NCBI RefSeq assembly: GCF_014298075.1
Contig: NZ_CP060418.1
Location: 2,418,001-2,482,000 of the forward strand
From: Enterobacter sp. JUb54
GTDB lineage: Bacteria; Pseudomonadota; Gammaproteobacteria; Enterobacterales; Enterobacteriaceae
Reading direction: 5' to 3'
DNA: 64,000 nucleotides
In this document: positions 38,559 through 48,771 of the stretch, in pieces
Numbering within the stretch: the stretch's first letter is position 1
How the letters are laid out: every line of letters begins with the position of its first letter
Position numbers and translations under genes: made by a program
The notes under the pieces: model-generated
Told to the model about the DNA's origin: nothing
The model's database searches: none
What the model saw: only the letters and a program-made list of their open reading frames with translations

Positions 38559-41366
38559 TTAATCGACGTTCAGCGCGTCATTGACCAGATCTTGTTGCTG
38601 TTTCTGGTGAACGGACATATACCCTACTGCCGGAGAGGCAGAGGCCGGGCGGCCTGCGTAACGCAGAGAGGCCCCAAATGGAATCACTTCACGGAAGTGA
38701 TGCTGGCTGCAGTACCACGCGCCCTGGTTGAGCGGTTCTTCCTGACACCAGACAAAGTCATGGACGTGAGCATAAGGCTTCAGCGCTTCCTGTACCGCCT
38801 GATGCGGGAACGGATAGAGCTGCTCTACGCGCACGATAGCGACATCTTTTTGGTCGTTCTTACGGCGTTGTTCCAGCAGGTCGTAGTAAACCTTACCAGA
38901 GCACAGCACAACACGCTTCACGCCTTTCGGGTCGAGATCGTCGATCTCACCGATAGCCGGCTGGAAGGTGCCGTTCGCCAGTTCGTCAAGGCTGGAAACT
39001 GCCAGCGGGTGACGCAGCAGAGATTTCGGCGACATCACCACCAGCGGACGGCGCATACCGCGCAGCGCCTGACGACGCAGCATGTGGTAAACCTGAGCTG
39101 GCGTTGACGGGACGCAGACCTGCATGTTTTGTTCAGCGCACAGTTGCAGATAACGTTCCAGACGCGCGGAGGAGTGCTCCGGGCCCTGACCTTCGTAACC
39201 GTGCGGCAGCAGCATTACCAGACCGCACATACGGCCCCATTTCTGCTCACCGGAGCTGATGAACTGGTCGATAACCACCTGAGCGCCGTTGGCAAAGTCA
39301 CCGAACTGCGCTTCCCAGATGGTCAGCGTGCGCGGTTCTGCAGTAGCGTAGCCGTATTCGAAGGCCAGGACCGCTTCTTCAGACAGCACGGAGTCCCAGA
39401 CTTTGAAATGTTCCTGGCTGTTATGCACATGCTGCAGCGGGGTGTAGGTCGAACCGTTCACCTGGTTATGAATGACCGAGTGGCGGTGGAAGAAGGTACC
39501 GCGACCGGAGTCTTCACCGGACAGACGGATGGGGATCCCTTCATCAACCAGCGTGGCGTAAGCCAGGTTTTCCGCAGCGCCCCAGTCGAACAGCTTCTCA
39601 CCGGCAGCCATTGCCTGACGATCGCCATAAATCTTCGCTACGCGAGACTGCATTTCGATGCTGTCCGGCACGGTGCTGATGCGTTTGGCCAGCTCCTGCA
39701 GACGTTTCATCTCTACGGTGCTCGGGTAGTTCTCATCCCATTCGTGGTTGAGGTACGGCGACCAGGTGAAGGAGTGCAGGTTCATCGGGCGCCACTCCTC
39801 GACCACGCATTCGCCGGCATCCAGCGCATCACGGTAGAGGTTAACCTGTTCGGTGGCATCTTCCAGCGTCGACACTTTATCCTGCTCAAGTTTGTCGGCG
39901 TAGATTTTGCGCGGCGTCGGATGCTTTTTGATTTTCTGATACATCAGCGGCTGGGTTGCACTCGGCTCATCGGCTTCGTTATGGCCGTGACGGCGGTAGC
40001 ACACCAGGTCGATGAAGACATCGCGTTTGAAGGTATTACGGAAATCCAGCGCCAGACGGGTAACGAAAGCGACCGCTTCCGGGTCATCCGCGTTGACGTG
40101 GAAGATCGGTGCCTGAACCATTTTACCGATGTCGGTGCAGTATGGCGTAGAGCGCGCATCCAGCGGGTTCGAGGTAGTAAAGCCCACCTGGTTGTTGATA
40201 ACGATACGCACGGTACCGCCAACTTCGTAACCACGAGCCTTGGACATGTTCAGGGTTTCCTGAACCACGCCCTGACCGGTCACCGCGGCATCACCGTGGA
40301 TAGTAATCGGCAGAACTTTATTGCTGCTTGGTTCGTCGAGGCGATCCAGACGAGCGCGGACGGAACCGATAACCACCGGGCTGACGATTTCGAGGTGTGA
40401 CGGGTTAAACGCCAGTGCAAGGTGCACCAGGCCACCTTCGGTCTCCATGTCGGAAGAGAAGCCCATATGGTACTTCACGTCACCGGTGCCGAGGTGTTCT
40501 TTATGTTTACCCGCGAATTCGTCAAACAGCTCCTGCGGGCGTTTACCCAGCACGTTGACCAGCACGTTCAGACGACCACGGTGCGCCATACCCAGAACCA
40601 CTTCACGGGTACCGCTCTTGCCTGCGTGGCGAATCATCTCTTTGAGCATCGGGATCAGCGCATCGCCGCCTTCCAGCGAGAAGCGTTTAGCACCCGGGAA
40701 TTTCGCGCCGAGATAACGTTCCAGCCCTTCCGCAGCGGTCAGCTCGGTCAGGAAGCGTTTTTTCTCGTCAGCGGTAAAGCTGGCTTTCCCTGCTACTGAT
40801 TCGATGCGCTGCTGGATCCAGCGTTTTTCTTCAGTAGAGGTGATATGCATGTATTCTGCGCCGATTGCGCCGCAGTAGGTTTGCTTAAGCGCGGCGATCA
40901 GATCGCCCAGCTTCATCGTGTCTTTACCGATGGCAAAAGAACCTACGTTATAGCTTTCCTGGAAATCGGCCTCAGTCAGATCGTGGTAGGCAGGATCGAG
41001 ATCCGCTACTCTGTCTTGTTTCCACAGTCCCAGCGGATCGAGATTCGCATGCTGGTGACCACGGAAGCGATATGCGTTGATGAGCTGCAGGACTTTAACC
41101 TGCTTCACATTGGTATCAGGGTCGGAAATCGAAGAAGTGTAACGTGAGGCATCCTTCGCCAGTCGACGGAAATAATCACGCGTTTTCGAATGAAATTGAT
41201 CCGGTTTGACTCCGGTGCCAGGTAACTGCTGGAACATAGAACGCCAGTTGGCGTCAACAGAGTCAGGATCGGTTAAGAAGTCTTCATAGAGCTGTTCTAT
41301 CCAGCTCTGGTTCGAACCAGAGAGGTAAGAAGAGTCCAGCCAGGCTTTCATTGCGCCGTTCTGCAT
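38559..41366 (-). CDS. sucA: 2-oxoglutarate dehydrogenase E1
   Basis: 935-residue thiamine-diphosphate enzyme that decarboxylates 2-oxoglutarate and passes the succinyl group to the SucB lipoyl arm. N-terminal [22 protein letters not shown] as in E. coli (933). Visible are [17 protein letters not shown] and the ThDP/Mg loop [19 protein letters not shown] with later [14 protein letters not shown] 370-base spacer with several repeats precedes it, although it belongs to the sdhCDAB-sucABCD unit. Confidence 0.97.
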   Translation of the reverse strand: MQNGAMKAWLDSSYLSGSNQSWIEQLYEDFLTDPDSVDANWRSMFQQLPGTGVKPDQFHSKTRDYFRRLAKDASRYTSSISDPDTNVKQVKVLQLINAYRFRGHQHANLDPLGLWKQDRVADLDPAYHDLTEADFQESYNVGSFAIGKDTMKLGDLIAALKQTYCGAIGAEYMHITSTEEKRWIQQRIESVAGKASFTADEKKRFLTELTAAEGLERYLGAKFPGAKRFSLEGGDALIPMLKEMIRHAGKSGTREVVLGMAHRGRLNVLVNVLGKRPQELFDEFAGKHKEHLGTGDVKYHMGFSSDMETEGGLVHLALAFNPSHLEIVSPVVIGSVRARLDRLDEPSSNKVLPITIHGDAAVTGQGVVQETLNMSKARGYEVGGTVRIVINNQVGFTTSNPLDARSTPYCTDIGKMVQAPIFHVNADDPEAVAFVTRLALDFRNTFKRDVFIDLVCYRRHGHNEADEPSATQPLMYQKIKKHPTPRKIYADKLEQDKVSTLEDATEQVNLYRDALDAGECVVEEWRPMNLHSFTWSPYLNHEWDENYPSTVEMKRLQELAKRISTVPDSIEMQSRVAKIYGDRQAMAAGEKLFDWGAAENLAYATLVDEGIPIRLSGEDSGRGTFFHRHSVIHNQVNGSTYTPLQHVHNSQEHFKVWDSVLSEEAVLAFEYGYATAEPRTLTIWEAQFGDFANGAQVVIDQFISSGEQKWGRMCGLVMLLPHGYEGQGPEHSSARLERYLQLCAEQNMQVCVPSTPAQVYHMLRRQALRGMRRPLVVMSPKSLLRHPLAVSSLDELANGTFQPAIGEIDDLDPKGVKRVVLCSGKVYYDLLEQRRKNDQKDVAIVRVEQLYPFPHQAVQEALKPYAHVHDFVWCQEEPLNQGAWYCSQHHFREVIPFGASLRYAGRPASASPAVGYMSVHQKQQQDLVNDALNVD

Positions 41367-41482
41367 CGTGATCCCTTAAGCATTTATATGCTTATTTCGC
41401 CGTAGAAACTACCACGCACAATAATTGTACGTGCCGGGGTTCACTTGTCGCGGACGAATTGTGGTTTCTTCCGCTAAGGAAC

Positions 41483-41647
41483 CTTTAAAAACTGCCATTA
41501 ATCTTCTGCGTTCAGGCTGCGGTTGCGTTGGCTGCCTTCGCTTACCCCGGTCACATAGTTCACTATGCTACCCGGGATGCGCTCAGTTGCCGTCTTACCT
41601 CGCTCTGAACGCCTTGATTACTGGTACATATTTGGCGGTTTTTAAAG
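41483..41647. repeat. 165-bp palindromic element with terminal inverted repeats
   Basis: The outer arms CTTTAAAAACTGCCA (41483-41497) and TGGCGGTTTTTAAAG (41633-41647) are inverted copies with one mismatch. The inner arms GCGTTCAG (41508-41515) and CTGAACGC (41605-41612) match perfectly. The centre has the layout of ERIC cores: CCCCGGTCACATAGT, two bases, ACTATG, then ACCCGGG. No coding capacity. It resembles an ERIC-related miniature element. Confidence 0.75.
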
Positions 41648-41664
41648 ATTTCCTGCTACCTGTC

Positions 41665-41722
41665 CCCTCTCCTCATTGGGAGAGGGTTAGTGGTAGCCCG
41701 GATAGCGATAGCGCCATCCGGG
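41665..41722. repeat. Stem-loop and REP-like palindrome between sdhB and sucA
   Basis: CCCTCTCC (41665-41672) pairs with GGAGAGGG (41679-41686). Next, CCCGGAT (41697-41703) pairs with ATCCGGG (41716-41722) in a REP-like unit. Both lie within the sdh-suc transcript, 15-70 bases past sdhB. Confidence 0.65.
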
Positions 41723-41736
41723 ACAAACCTTGTTAC

Positions 41737-42453
41737 TTACGCACTACGCTGCAGCAGCATCGACTTAATATGGCCGATGGCGCGCGTCGGGTTCAGCCCC
41801 TTCGGACATACACTGACGCAGTTCATAATGCTGTGACAGCGGAATACGCTGAAAGCATCGCTCAACCCTTCCAGGCGGCTGTCGGTTTCGGTATCGCGGC
41901 TGTCGATCAGGAAACGATACGCTGCCAGCAGACCAGCCGGGCCGATAAACTTGTCCGGGTTCCACCAGAACGACGGGCAAGACGTTGAACAACATGCGCA
42001 CAGAATACACTCGTACAGGCCATCGAGTTTTTCACGCTGCTCTGGCTTCTGCAGGTGCTCGCGGGCCGGAGGATTTTGCCCATTATTCAACAAGTAAGGC
42101 TTAATCTTCTCATATTGTGCATAGAATTGCCCCATGTCCACAACCAAATCGCGGATTACCGGTAAACCGGGCAGCGGACGGATGACAATCTTCTTACCCG
42201 GCTGATTCAGCGCGGAGATCGGCGTGATACACGCCAGACCGTTTTTGCCGTTCATGTTCAGACCGTCGGAGCCACAAACCCCTTCACGGCAGGAACGACG
42301 GAAAGAGAGCGACGGGTCTTTTTCTTTCAGCTGCATCAGAGCATCGAGCAGCATCATGTCACGACCTTCTTCCGCTTCCAGGGTGTAATCCTGCATATGC
42401 GGAGCATCGTCTACGTCCGGGTTATAACGATAAACTGAAAACTCGAGTTTCAT
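41737..42453 (-). CDS. sdhB: Succinate dehydrogenase iron-sulfur subunit
   Basis: 238 residues carrying three clusters: [2Fe-2S] in SCREGVCGSDGLNMNG with a downstream Cys, [4Fe-4S] in CILCACCSTSC, and [3Fe-4S] in CHSIMNCVSVCPKGLNP. It relays electrons from SdhA FAD to ubiquinone at SdhCD. It starts 15 bases after sdhA. Confidence 0.97.
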   Translation of the reverse strand: MKLEFSVYRYNPDVDDAPHMQDYTLEAEEGRDMMLLDALMQLKEKDPSLSFRRSCREGVCGSDGLNMNGKNGLACITPISALNQPGKKIVIRPLPGLPVIRDLVVDMGQFYAQYEKIKPYLLNNGQNPPAREHLQKPEQREKLDGLYECILCACCSTSCPSFWWNPDKFIGPAGLLAAYRFLIDSRDTETDSRLEGLSDAFSVFRCHSIMNCVSVCPKGLNPTRAIGHIKSMLLQRSA

Positions 42454-42468
42454 ATTCCTGTCTCCGCA

Positions 42469-44235
42469 TTAATAAGTACGAATCTTCGGCGGGAATGCCG
42501 GACGCAGTTTCGGTTCCATGTTGACGCTACGACGCGTCATGGATTCCGACTCTGGCAGATACAGGGAATGGCACAGCCAGTTTTCGTCATCGCGCTCCGG
42601 GAAGTCGAAGCGGCTATGCGCGCCACGGCTCTCGGTACGGAAGTTTGCCGACACCGCAGTGGCGTAAGCGGTTTCCATCAGGTTATCCAGCTCCAGACAC
42701 TCAACGCGCTGGGTATTGAACTCGCTGGATGTGTCATCCAGACGGGCGTTTTTCAGGCGCTCGCGGATTGCTTTCAGCTGCTCAAGGCCCTTCGCCATCG
42801 CATCCCCTTCACGGAATACCGAGAAGTTGTGCTGCATACATTCCTGCAGCGCTTTGCGGATTTCGACCGGGTCTTCGCCGTTACGGTTGCCGTTCCAGCG
42901 GTTCAGACGTTCCAGAGATGCATCGATCTCTTCTTCCGTCGCGTCACGCAGAACGCCCTGCTCGGCGATAGATTCCTGCAGATGCAGACCCACCGCACGA
43001 CCAAACACCACCAGGTCAAGCAGCGAGTTGCCGCCCAGACGGTTTGCACCGTGGACCGATACGCAGGCGATTTCACCAACCGCGAACAGACCCGGAATCA
43101 CCACATCTTCACCCTGCTCGTTGACGGTCAATGCCTGGCCGCTCACTTTGGTCGGAATACCGCCCATCATATAGTGGCAGGTTGGGATAACCGGAATCGG
43201 CTCTTTCACCGGGTCAACGTGGGCGAAGGTACGGGAGAGCTCAAGGATACCCGGCAGGCGAGATTCCAGAACTTCTTTACCCAGATGGTCAAGTTTCAGT
43301 TTCGCATGCGGGCCCCACGGACCATCGCAGCCACGACCTTCACGGATTTCGATCATGATGGAACGCGCCACCACGTCACGACCCGCCAGGTCTTTAGCAT
43401 TCGGCGCATAACGCTCCATGAAGCGCTCGCCGTGTTTATTCAGCAGATAGCCGCCTTCACCACGGCAGCCTTCGGTGACCAGAACCCCGGCGCCGGCGAT
43501 ACCGGTCGGGTGGAACTGCCACATTTCCATATCCTGTACCGGAACGCCGGCACGGATAGCCATCCCGACGCCGTCACCGGTATTGATGTGGGCGTTGGTG
43601 GTGGATTGATAGATACGGCCTGCGCCGCCGGTCGCCAGGACCGTTGCACGGGCTTTGAAGTAAACCACTTCGCCGGTTTCAATACACAGCGCGGTACAAC
43701 CTACCACGGCGCCATCGGCGTTCTTCACCAGGTCCAGGGCATACCACTCGGAGAAAATCGTGGTGTGGTTTTTCAGGTTCTGCTGGTACAGCGTGTGCAG
43801 CAGTGCGTGACCGGTACGGTCAGCCGCCGCCGCAGTACGTGCCGCCTGCTCGCCGCCGAAGTTCTTCGACTGGCCGCCAAACGGACGCTGATAAATGGTA
43901 CCGTCATCAAGACGTGAGAACGGCAGGCCCATATGGTCCAGTTCAAGAATCGCTTCCGGACCGGTTTTGCACATATATTCGATGGCGTCCTGGTCGCCAA
44001 TATAGTCCGACCCTTTCACGGTGTCGTACATGTGCCATTCCCAGTTATCTTCATGGGTATTACCGAGCGCCACGGTGATGCCACCCTGCGCAGAAACGGT
44101 ATGGGAACGAGTCGGGAACACTTTGGAGAGCAGCGCACAGGTCTGGCCGCTCTGGGAAATCTGCAGTGCCGCGCGCATACCTGCGCCACCAGCACCAATC
44201 ACAACTGCATCAAATTCTCTGACTGGCAATTTCAT
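42469..44235 (-). CDS. sdhA: Succinate dehydrogenase flavoprotein subunit
   Basis: 588 residues with covalent FAD at the His in [11 protein letters not shown] (residue 45). Dinucleotide fold [14 protein letters not shown]; the substrate and proton-transfer residues are in [20 protein letters not shown] and [13 protein letters not shown]. It oxidises succinate to fumarate. The start MKLPVREF at 44235 shares one base with the sdhD stop; an extension of four codons upstream is not used. Confidence 0.97.
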   Translation of the reverse strand: MKLPVREFDAVVIGAGGAGMRAALQISQSGQTCALLSKVFPTRSHTVSAQGGITVALGNTHEDNWEWHMYDTVKGSDYIGDQDAIEYMCKTGPEAILELDHMGLPFSRLDDGTIYQRPFGGQSKNFGGEQAARTAAAADRTGHALLHTLYQQNLKNHTTIFSEWYALDLVKNADGAVVGCTALCIETGEVVYFKARATVLATGGAGRIYQSTTNAHINTGDGVGMAIRAGVPVQDMEMWQFHPTGIAGAGVLVTEGCRGEGGYLLNKHGERFMERYAPNAKDLAGRDVVARSIMIEIREGRGCDGPWGPHAKLKLDHLGKEVLESRLPGILELSRTFAHVDPVKEPIPVIPTCHYMMGGIPTKVSGQALTVNEQGEDVVIPGLFAVGEIACVSVHGANRLGGNSLLDLVVFGRAVGLHLQESIAEQGVLRDATEEEIDASLERLNRWNGNRNGEDPVEIRKALQECMQHNFSVFREGDAMAKGLEQLKAIRERLKNARLDDTSSEFNTQRVECLELDNLMETAYATAVSANFRTESRGAHSRFDFPERDDENWLCHSLYLPESESMTRRSVNMEPKLRPAFPPKIRTY

Positions 44236-44582
44236 CACACACCCCACACCACAACAAATCCATAAAGAACGTAAGCCACCAGCGCCGCAACGATAACCAG
44301 TTGCAGAACTAAGCGCACAGCCAGTGGTTTAACGTAGTCCGTCAATACCTGCCACATCCCAATCCACGCGTGAATCAAAATGGAGATCAGAGCCAGCAGG
44401 GTGAAGACTTTAGTGAACGCGGAGGAGAAAAAGCCCGTCCAGACTTCCCATGTAATGTCACCTGAGATGGCAAAAAAGCCGACCATATAGATGATGTAAA
44501 GGGTCAGAACGATGGCGGTAGCACGGACCAGAATGAAGTCATGTACGCCGTTACGTCCCAGTGCAGAGGCGTTGCTTACCAT
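44235..44582 (-). CDS. sdhD: Succinate dehydrogenase membrane anchor SdhD
   Basis: 115 residues, three transmembrane helices. The haem b ligand His lies in [19 protein letters not shown], and the Tyr of the quinone site follows the same helix. It overlaps sdhC by seven bases and sdhA by one, giving tight coupling. Confidence 0.96.
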   Translation of the reverse strand: MVSNASALGRNGVHDFILVRATAIVLTLYIIYMVGFFAISGDITWEVWTGFFSSAFTKVFTLLALISILIHAWIGMWQVLTDYVKPLAVRLVLQLVIVAALVAYVLYGFVVVWGV

Positions 44583-44965
44583 ACGAGGACTCCTGCGAGA
44601 AGTGAAAGCACGACAGTAATAACAAAAGAAATCTTAGCGGAGCGTGTCCCTACTTCGAGGGTTTCTTCCAGATAACCAAAATCCATCATCAGGTGGCGAA
44701 TGCCCACAACGGCGTGGTATGCCAGCGCGGTCAGAATGCCCCACATGATAAACTTCACGAAGAAGCTACCCATGATGGATGACGCCACGAGGAAACCTTC
44801 GGGAGAGGAAAGGCTGGTGCCCAGCAACCAAAGCAGTATTCCGACCGCCACGAAGGTGATCACACCGGAAACGCGATGGAGAATGGACGCTATCGCAGTG
44901 ATTGGGAACCGGATCGTTTGCAAATCCAGATTGACAGGTCTTTGTTTTTTCACATTTCTTACCAT
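44576..44965 (-). CDS. sdhC: Succinate dehydrogenase cytochrome b556 subunit SdhC
   Basis: 129 residues with three transmembrane helices. Quinone-site residues lie in [17 protein letters not shown], and the haem ligand His in [12 protein letters not shown]. The start [16 protein letters not shown] corresponds to the E. coli start. First gene of sdhCDAB-sucABCD. Its leader region is the known target of RyhB and Spot 42 in E. coli; pairing was not tested here. Confidence 0.96.
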   Translation of the reverse strand: MVRNVKKQRPVNLDLQTIRFPITAIASILHRVSGVITFVAVGILLWLLGTSLSSPEGFLVASSIMGSFFVKFIMWGILTALAYHAVVGIRHLMMDFGYLEETLEVGTRSAKISFVITVVLSLLAGVLVW

Positions 44966-45617
44966 GAATAACGCCCACATGCTGTTCTTATTGTTTCCTT
45001 CCTCCGGTCTGCTTGCGGGTCAGACAGCGTCCTTTCTATAACCTGTGGTCATGATTAAACCCTTAATTAAGAGCTAAAACGTGACCAGACAACGCTGGGT
45101 GGCTCGGGATTGCAGGGTGTTCCGGAGACCTGGCCGCAGTATAGGACGTTCACAAAATCATTACAATTAACCTACATATAGTTTGTCGGGTTTTGTCCCG
45201 AACAGTGATCAAGGTCACGATAACAACATTATTTTAAAATTTAATCACCTGATTTGACAAATATTAAACATTCTTGTTACAACCATTACCAGATAAATGC
45301 AATAATGCTCAAAAGTTATGGGGTCACTCTTTCACCTGAGAATAAGTTATGCAACAGTGTGTTGGTATTGACCGATGTAATCAGGACAGTTATTAGTGGT
45401 ATACAGATTTTCAAATTCGGACTGCTAAAACGCTGATTTGCTGCTATTTCGTCGTAGACTGAAGACGTACCATCAAGCGCCTTTGCTCTGTACCCTGCCC
45501 ATTTCGCTGACGCAGAGCTGTGTGCAACATAACAAACTGGTAACGTAAGCAGACGCGGGCCGAAGGCAAATCCACCCCAGGCAGTCTTAAGCAATAAAGG
45601 CGCTAAGGAGACCATAA
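44966..45617. other. Divergent sdhC-gltA control region
   Basis: About 650 AT-rich bases with no gene, holding both divergent promoters. Beyond the CRP palindrome, TTGACA-type elements (TTGACAAAT at 45255) are seen. gltA has a clear AAGGAGACC ribosome-binding site. Confidence 0.6.
45203..45220 (-). promoter_or_regulatory. CRP site in the sdhC-gltA region
   Basis: GTGA-TCAAGG-TCAC at 45205-45218 is a perfect CRP core. Its surroundings closely resemble the E. coli sdh control region. It lies about 240 bases upstream of sdhC. Confidence 0.65.
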
Positions 45618-46904
45618 ATGTCTGATACTAAAGCAAAAATCACCATAGGCGGTGATACTGCTATCGAACTAGATGTGCTAAAGGGCACGCTCGGTCAGGA
45701 TGTAATTGATATTCGTAGTCTTGGTTCAAAAGGGGTTTTCACCTTTGACCCTGGTTTCACTTCAACCGCATCTTGTGAATCTAAAATCACTTTTATCGAC
45801 GGTGATGAAGGTATCCTGCTCCACCGTGGTTTCCCGATCGATCAGTTAGCGACCGAGTCCAACTACCTCGAAGTGTGTTACATCCTGCTGAACGGTGAAA
45901 AACCGAACCAGCAGCAGTACGACGAATTCAAGACTATCGTTACCCGCCACACCATGATTCACGAGCAGATCACCCGTCTGTTCCACGCGTTCCGTCGCGA
46001 CTCTCACCCGATGGCGGTGATGTGCGGTATTACCGGTGCGCTGGCCGCGTTCTATCACGACTCCCTGGATGTCAATAATCCACGTCACCGTGATATCGCC
46101 GCGTTCCGTCTGCTGTCTAAAATGCCGACAATGGCAGCCATGTGTTACAAATATTCAATCGGCCAGCCTTTCGTCTATCCGCGCAACGACCTCTCCTACG
46201 CGGGCAACTTCCTGAATATGATGTTCTCCACACCGTGTGAAACCTATGAGGTTAACCCGGTACTGGAACGCGCTATGGACCGTATTCTGATCCTGCACGC
46301 TGACCACGAACAGAACGCATCGACCTCTACCGTCCGTACCGCAGGCTCATCTGGCGCGAACCCGTTCGCCTGTATCGCTGCGGGCATCGCCTCCCTGTGG
46401 GGACCGGCGCACGGTGGCGCGAACGAAGCTGCACTGAAGATGCTGGAAGAGATCAGTTCCGTTGAGCACATTCCGGAATTTGTCCGCCGCGCGAAAGACA
46501 AGAACGACTCTTTCCGCCTGATGGGCTTTGGCCACCGCGTGTACAAAAACTACGACCCGCGCGCCACCGTTATGCGTGAAACCTGCCATGAAGTACTGAA
46601 AGAACTGGGCACCAAAGACGATCTGCTGGAAGTGGCCATGGAGCTTGAGCACATTGCGCTCAACGACCCGTACTTCATCGAGAAGAAACTCTACCCGAAC
46701 GTCGATTTCTACTCCGGTATCATCCTGAAAGCGATGGGCATTCCGTCCTCCATGTTTACCGTTATCTTCGCGATGGCGCGTACCGTGGGCTGGATTGCAC
46801 ACTGGAACGAAATGCACAGCGACGGTATGAAAATCGCGCGTCCGCGTCAGCTGTATACCGGCTACGAAAAACGCGATTTCAAATCCGACGTGGCCAAAGG
46901 CTGA
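45618..46904 (+). CDS. gltA: Citrate synthase (type II, NADH-sensitive)
   Basis: Condenses oxaloacetate and acetyl-CoA to citrate, the entry to the TCA cycle. 428 residues, one more than E. coli. Catalytic residues: His in [11 protein letters not shown], His in [15 protein letters not shown] and Asp in [14 protein letters not shown]. The N-terminal beta-rich domain of hexameric type II enzymes ([20 protein letters not shown]) is present. Monocistronic. Confidence 0.97.
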   Translation: MSDTKAKITIGGDTAIELDVLKGTLGQDVIDIRSLGSKGVFTFDPGFTSTASCESKITFIDGDEGILLHRGFPIDQLATESNYLEVCYILLNGEKPNQQQYDEFKTIVTRHTMIHEQITRLFHAFRRDSHPMAVMCGITGALAAFYHDSLDVNNPRHRDIAAFRLLSKMPTMAAMCYKYSIGQPFVYPRNDLSYAGNFLNMMFSTPCETYEVNPVLERAMDRILILHADHEQNASTSTVRTAGSSGANPFACIAAGIASLWGPAHGGANEAALKMLEEISSVEHIPEFVRRAKDKNDSFRLMGFGHRVYKNYDPRATVMRETCHEVLKELGTKDDLLEVAMELEHIALNDPYFIEKKLYPNVDFYSGIILKAMGIPSSMFTVIFAMARTVGWIAHWNEMHSDGMKIARPRQLYTGYEKRDFKSDVAKG

Positions 46905-46919
46905 GTCCGGATCGACCGA

Positions 46920-46951
46920 TAAAAAAACGCGCCTCCGGGCGCGTTTTTTAT
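46920..46951 (+). terminator. gltA terminator
   Basis: ACGCGCC, loop TCCG, GGCGCGT (46927-46944), then five further T. Its 3' half is the left copy of the 18-bp direct repeat. Confidence 0.9.
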
Positions 46952-46954
46952 TGG
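46937..46954. repeat. Left 18-bp direct repeat flanking the toxin-antitoxin cassette
   Basis: GGGCGCGTTTTTTATTGG, identical to 47928-47945, 991 bp away. It covers the descending arm and T-run of the gltA terminator. Confidence 0.9.
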
Positions 46955-47071
46955 TCGTCGGGATCTTTGGCTGAGAGTTTTATGTTGCCAGGCCGAAGGG
47001 TAAGACATCTTCCACATGCGTTTCTCTTCAAAATCTTAACTGACAGACATTACACCTAAGCGGGATATTTA

Positions 47072-47410
47072 TTACTCAACAACGAGCTTAACTTTTTTAC
47101 CAATGGTGATAACCATCCCGACAAGCGCATCAATGGTGAATTTCTCTGTTTTTTTGTTCACTACATCGGAAACCCGAGGACGGGATACGTGCAAAATCTG
47201 GGCGGCTTTTCCCTGCTTGAGCCCCCCCTCCTTCATCCACGTAGCAATCTCAACCATCAAGACTTCTTTCATCGCCTTTGTTCGCTCAATCTCACCTTGT
47301 GATTTAGCTTTCAGCGCAGCTGCCTCGGCTGGCTCAAACCCGAGATCAGCAAAAATATTTCCGCCGGCACGGGTCACATGACGTGTTTTCGTGTCGATTT
47401 TATCGGTCAT
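47072..47410 (-). CDS. HigA-like XRE-family antitoxin
   Basis: 112 residues. The C-terminal half carries a helix-turn-helix, LKQGKAAQILHVSRPRVSDVVNKK, of the XRE/HTH_37 type seen in antitoxins of HigBA-like pairs; the N-terminal part (GGNIFADLGFEPAEAAALKAKSQ) is a typical element of this family that precedes the helix-turn-helix. Its ATG overlaps the toxin TAA by one base, giving the toxin-first order of HigBA modules. It would neutralise the toxin and repress its own promoter at a palindrome found upstream. Confidence 0.82.
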   Translation of the reverse strand: MTDKIDTKTRHVTRAGGNIFADLGFEPAEAAALKAKSQGEIERTKAMKEVLMVEIATWMKEGGLKQGKAAQILHVSRPRVSDVVNKKTEKFTIDALVGMVITIGKKVKLVVE

Positions 47411-47748
47411 TACATCTTCCTCCGTTCCGCTAATACTGCTTTATAGCGGGCTTTAATAATATTGACGTCTCTGGGGCTTGTCTGTTGGGTCTTTTTGTCG
47501 AAAGCATGAAGCACGTAAATGGCTTCATCAAACTTGGCAACGTAGACGACGCGATACTCACCATCCTCACCAGTAAGCCTGATTTCGATAACCCCTATGC
47601 CCCAGGTGCTTACAGGTTTATAGTCTGTAGGCTGTAAGCCGCACTGAACCTTTCCCAGCTCATGACCGGCATCCCGTTTGACGTCATCAGGAAATGCCTT
47701 TAGATCATCAAGCGATGTTCCGCGCCATACAATGTCTTTCTCGGCCAT
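47410..47748 (-). CDS. HigB-like (phage Gp49-type) toxin, probable mRNA interferase
   Basis: 112 residues. The sequence WRGTSLDDLKAFPDDVKRDAGHELGKVQCG, then IGVIEIRLTGEDGEYRVVYVAKFDEAIYVLHAFDKKTQQT, matches the Gp49/RelE-superfamily toxins: the RVVY and LHAF-KK strands carry the basic residues expected for ribosome-dependent RNA cleavage. The start at 47748 follows AAGG; an upstream in-frame ATG at 47790 lies inside the operator and is not favoured. It is first in the module, before the antitoxin. Function is inferred from the family. Confidence 0.82.
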   Translation of the reverse strand: MAEKDIVWRGTSLDDLKAFPDDVKRDAGHELGKVQCGLQPTDYKPVSTWGIGVIEIRLTGEDGEYRVVYVAKFDEAIYVLHAFDKKTQQTSPRDVNIIKARYKAVLAERRKM

Positions 47749-47771
47749 CCTTGTGCCCCCGCCCCTATTTT

Positions 47772-47789
47772 TGTATAAAATATTATACA
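47772..47789 (-). promoter_or_regulatory. Palindromic operator/promoter of the toxin-antitoxin module
   Basis: TGTATAA-AATA-TTATACA is a perfect 7-bp inverted repeat. On the minus strand it contains TATAAT as -10, so binding of the antitoxin complex would block the promoter. Confidence 0.7.
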
Positions 47790-47927
47790 TACAACGCTTA
47801 AACGCAAGTGGAACCGGTCAAAATACCACCAAGCTTACTCAACGCAACGCTTCCAGAAAATGCTGTACGGGTACTTTTGCCGGTAAAGGGAATGTCCAGC
47901 CAGATAGTGTCCATTGGCCAGGGTTTG

Positions 47928-47945
47928 GGGCGCGTTTTTTATTGG
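47928..47945. repeat. Right 18-bp direct repeat flanking the toxin-antitoxin cassette
   Basis: GGGCGCGTTTTTTATTGG, identical to 46937-46954. No complementary stem lies upstream, so here it is only a half terminator, ten bases beyond the nei stop. Confidence 0.9.
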
Positions 47946-47955
47946 CAAAAAGTGC

Positions 47956-48747
47956 TTAATGCTGACAGCCTGGGCACCAGTAAAATGGCCGTGACGACTG
48001 CATCGTCTTCTCAATGATGCCGCCGCAGCGCTCGCAGGCTTCCCCTTCCCGATGGAAAACCCGGAAGCGAAACAGCGCGCCATGATGCTTTTGCTCATCC
48101 ACCACGCCGCGAGTGCGATAGGACAAACGAGGAATATCCAGCAACGCGTGAGCCAGCTCGTCGAGCTGCCGCGAGTCCAGTTCAGCGGCATGATGCCGCC
48201 CGGTCAGACCGACCTGCCAGAGGATCTCGACCCGCAGGTAATTTCCCAGCCCGGCCAGAAACGCCTGATCCAGAAATAACCCGGCAAACTGTCGGCGGCG
48301 AAAGGCGGTCGACAGTAAACGCGCTTTGACGGCGTCCGCCGTTAAGCGCATATCCAGCACGTCAGGCCCTACCCGCAGTAAAAACGGATGCACCGCAAGC
48401 TGCCCGGGCGTCAGCAGAGCGATATCTGACGCGCTGTAGAGCAATATCGCCTTCTCTGCAGTCTGCAACCTGACCCGCAGCACCCGCTGAGTCACCGGCT
48501 GTTCTCCGGCCTCCACCACGCGCCAGACGCCGTACAACTGATTGTGGCTGTACAGCGTCAATCCGCCGGAAAAGTGCGTCAGCAGGGCTTTCCCCCGGGT
48601 TTCTATGTGCGTCACCCGCTGGCCCACCAGCTGCGACTGATATTCCTGTAACGCGGCAAAGGCAAACCACACCTCGGTCAGCGGTTTGCCTTTGATCGCC
48701 CTCTCCAGGCTATCCGCCGCCCGGCGGATCTCCGGACCTTCCGGCAT
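47956..48747 (-). CDS. nei: Endonuclease VIII (Nei)
   Basis: DNA glycosylase/AP lyase that removes oxidised pyrimidines. 263 residues as in E. coli. The mature N-terminus must be Pro-Glu ([11 protein letters not shown]), because Pro-1 is the Schiff-base nucleophile, so the second of two adjacent ATGs (48747) is the only start that gives an active enzyme. The H2TH motif ([18 protein letters not shown]) and a C-terminal zinc finger ([11 protein letters not shown]...FYWCPGC) are present. It is last in a run with pcp and the 5-oxoproline genes, 24 bases after pcp. Confidence 0.96.
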   Translation of the reverse strand: MPEGPEIRRAADSLERAIKGKPLTEVWFAFAALQEYQSQLVGQRVTHIETRGKALLTHFSGGLTLYSHNQLYGVWRVVEAGEQPVTQRVLRVRLQTAEKAILLYSASDIALLTPGQLAVHPFLLRVGPDVLDMRLTADAVKARLLSTAFRRRQFAGLFLDQAFLAGLGNYLRVEILWQVGLTGRHHAAELDSRQLDELAHALLDIPRLSYRTRGVVDEQKHHGALFRFRVFHREGEACERCGGIIEKTMQSSRPFYWCPGCQH

Positions 48748-48771
48748 CATCTTGTCCTTTTGTTCTGCCGG

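Noticed and set aside
39129-40400. 423-codon open frame opposite sucA
   Set aside because: Antisense to a confidently assigned E1 enzyme; the translated product shows no domain.
41425-41988. Open frame running through the sucA-sdhB spacer into sdhB on the opposite strand
   Set aside because: It crosses three palindromic repeats and the antisense of sdhB; no homology or start signal.
42568-43917. 449-codon open frame opposite sdhA
   Set aside because: Shadow of sdhA caused by biased third positions.
45254-45615. Short open frames in the sdhC-gltA divergent region
   Set aside because: No ribosome-binding site or family match; the region corresponds to the known E. coli promoter region.
46955-47071. 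Possible integrase or transposase remnant beside the toxin-antitoxin genes
   Set aside because: I looked for one to explain the direct repeats; the short flanks hold no coding trace of a recombinase.
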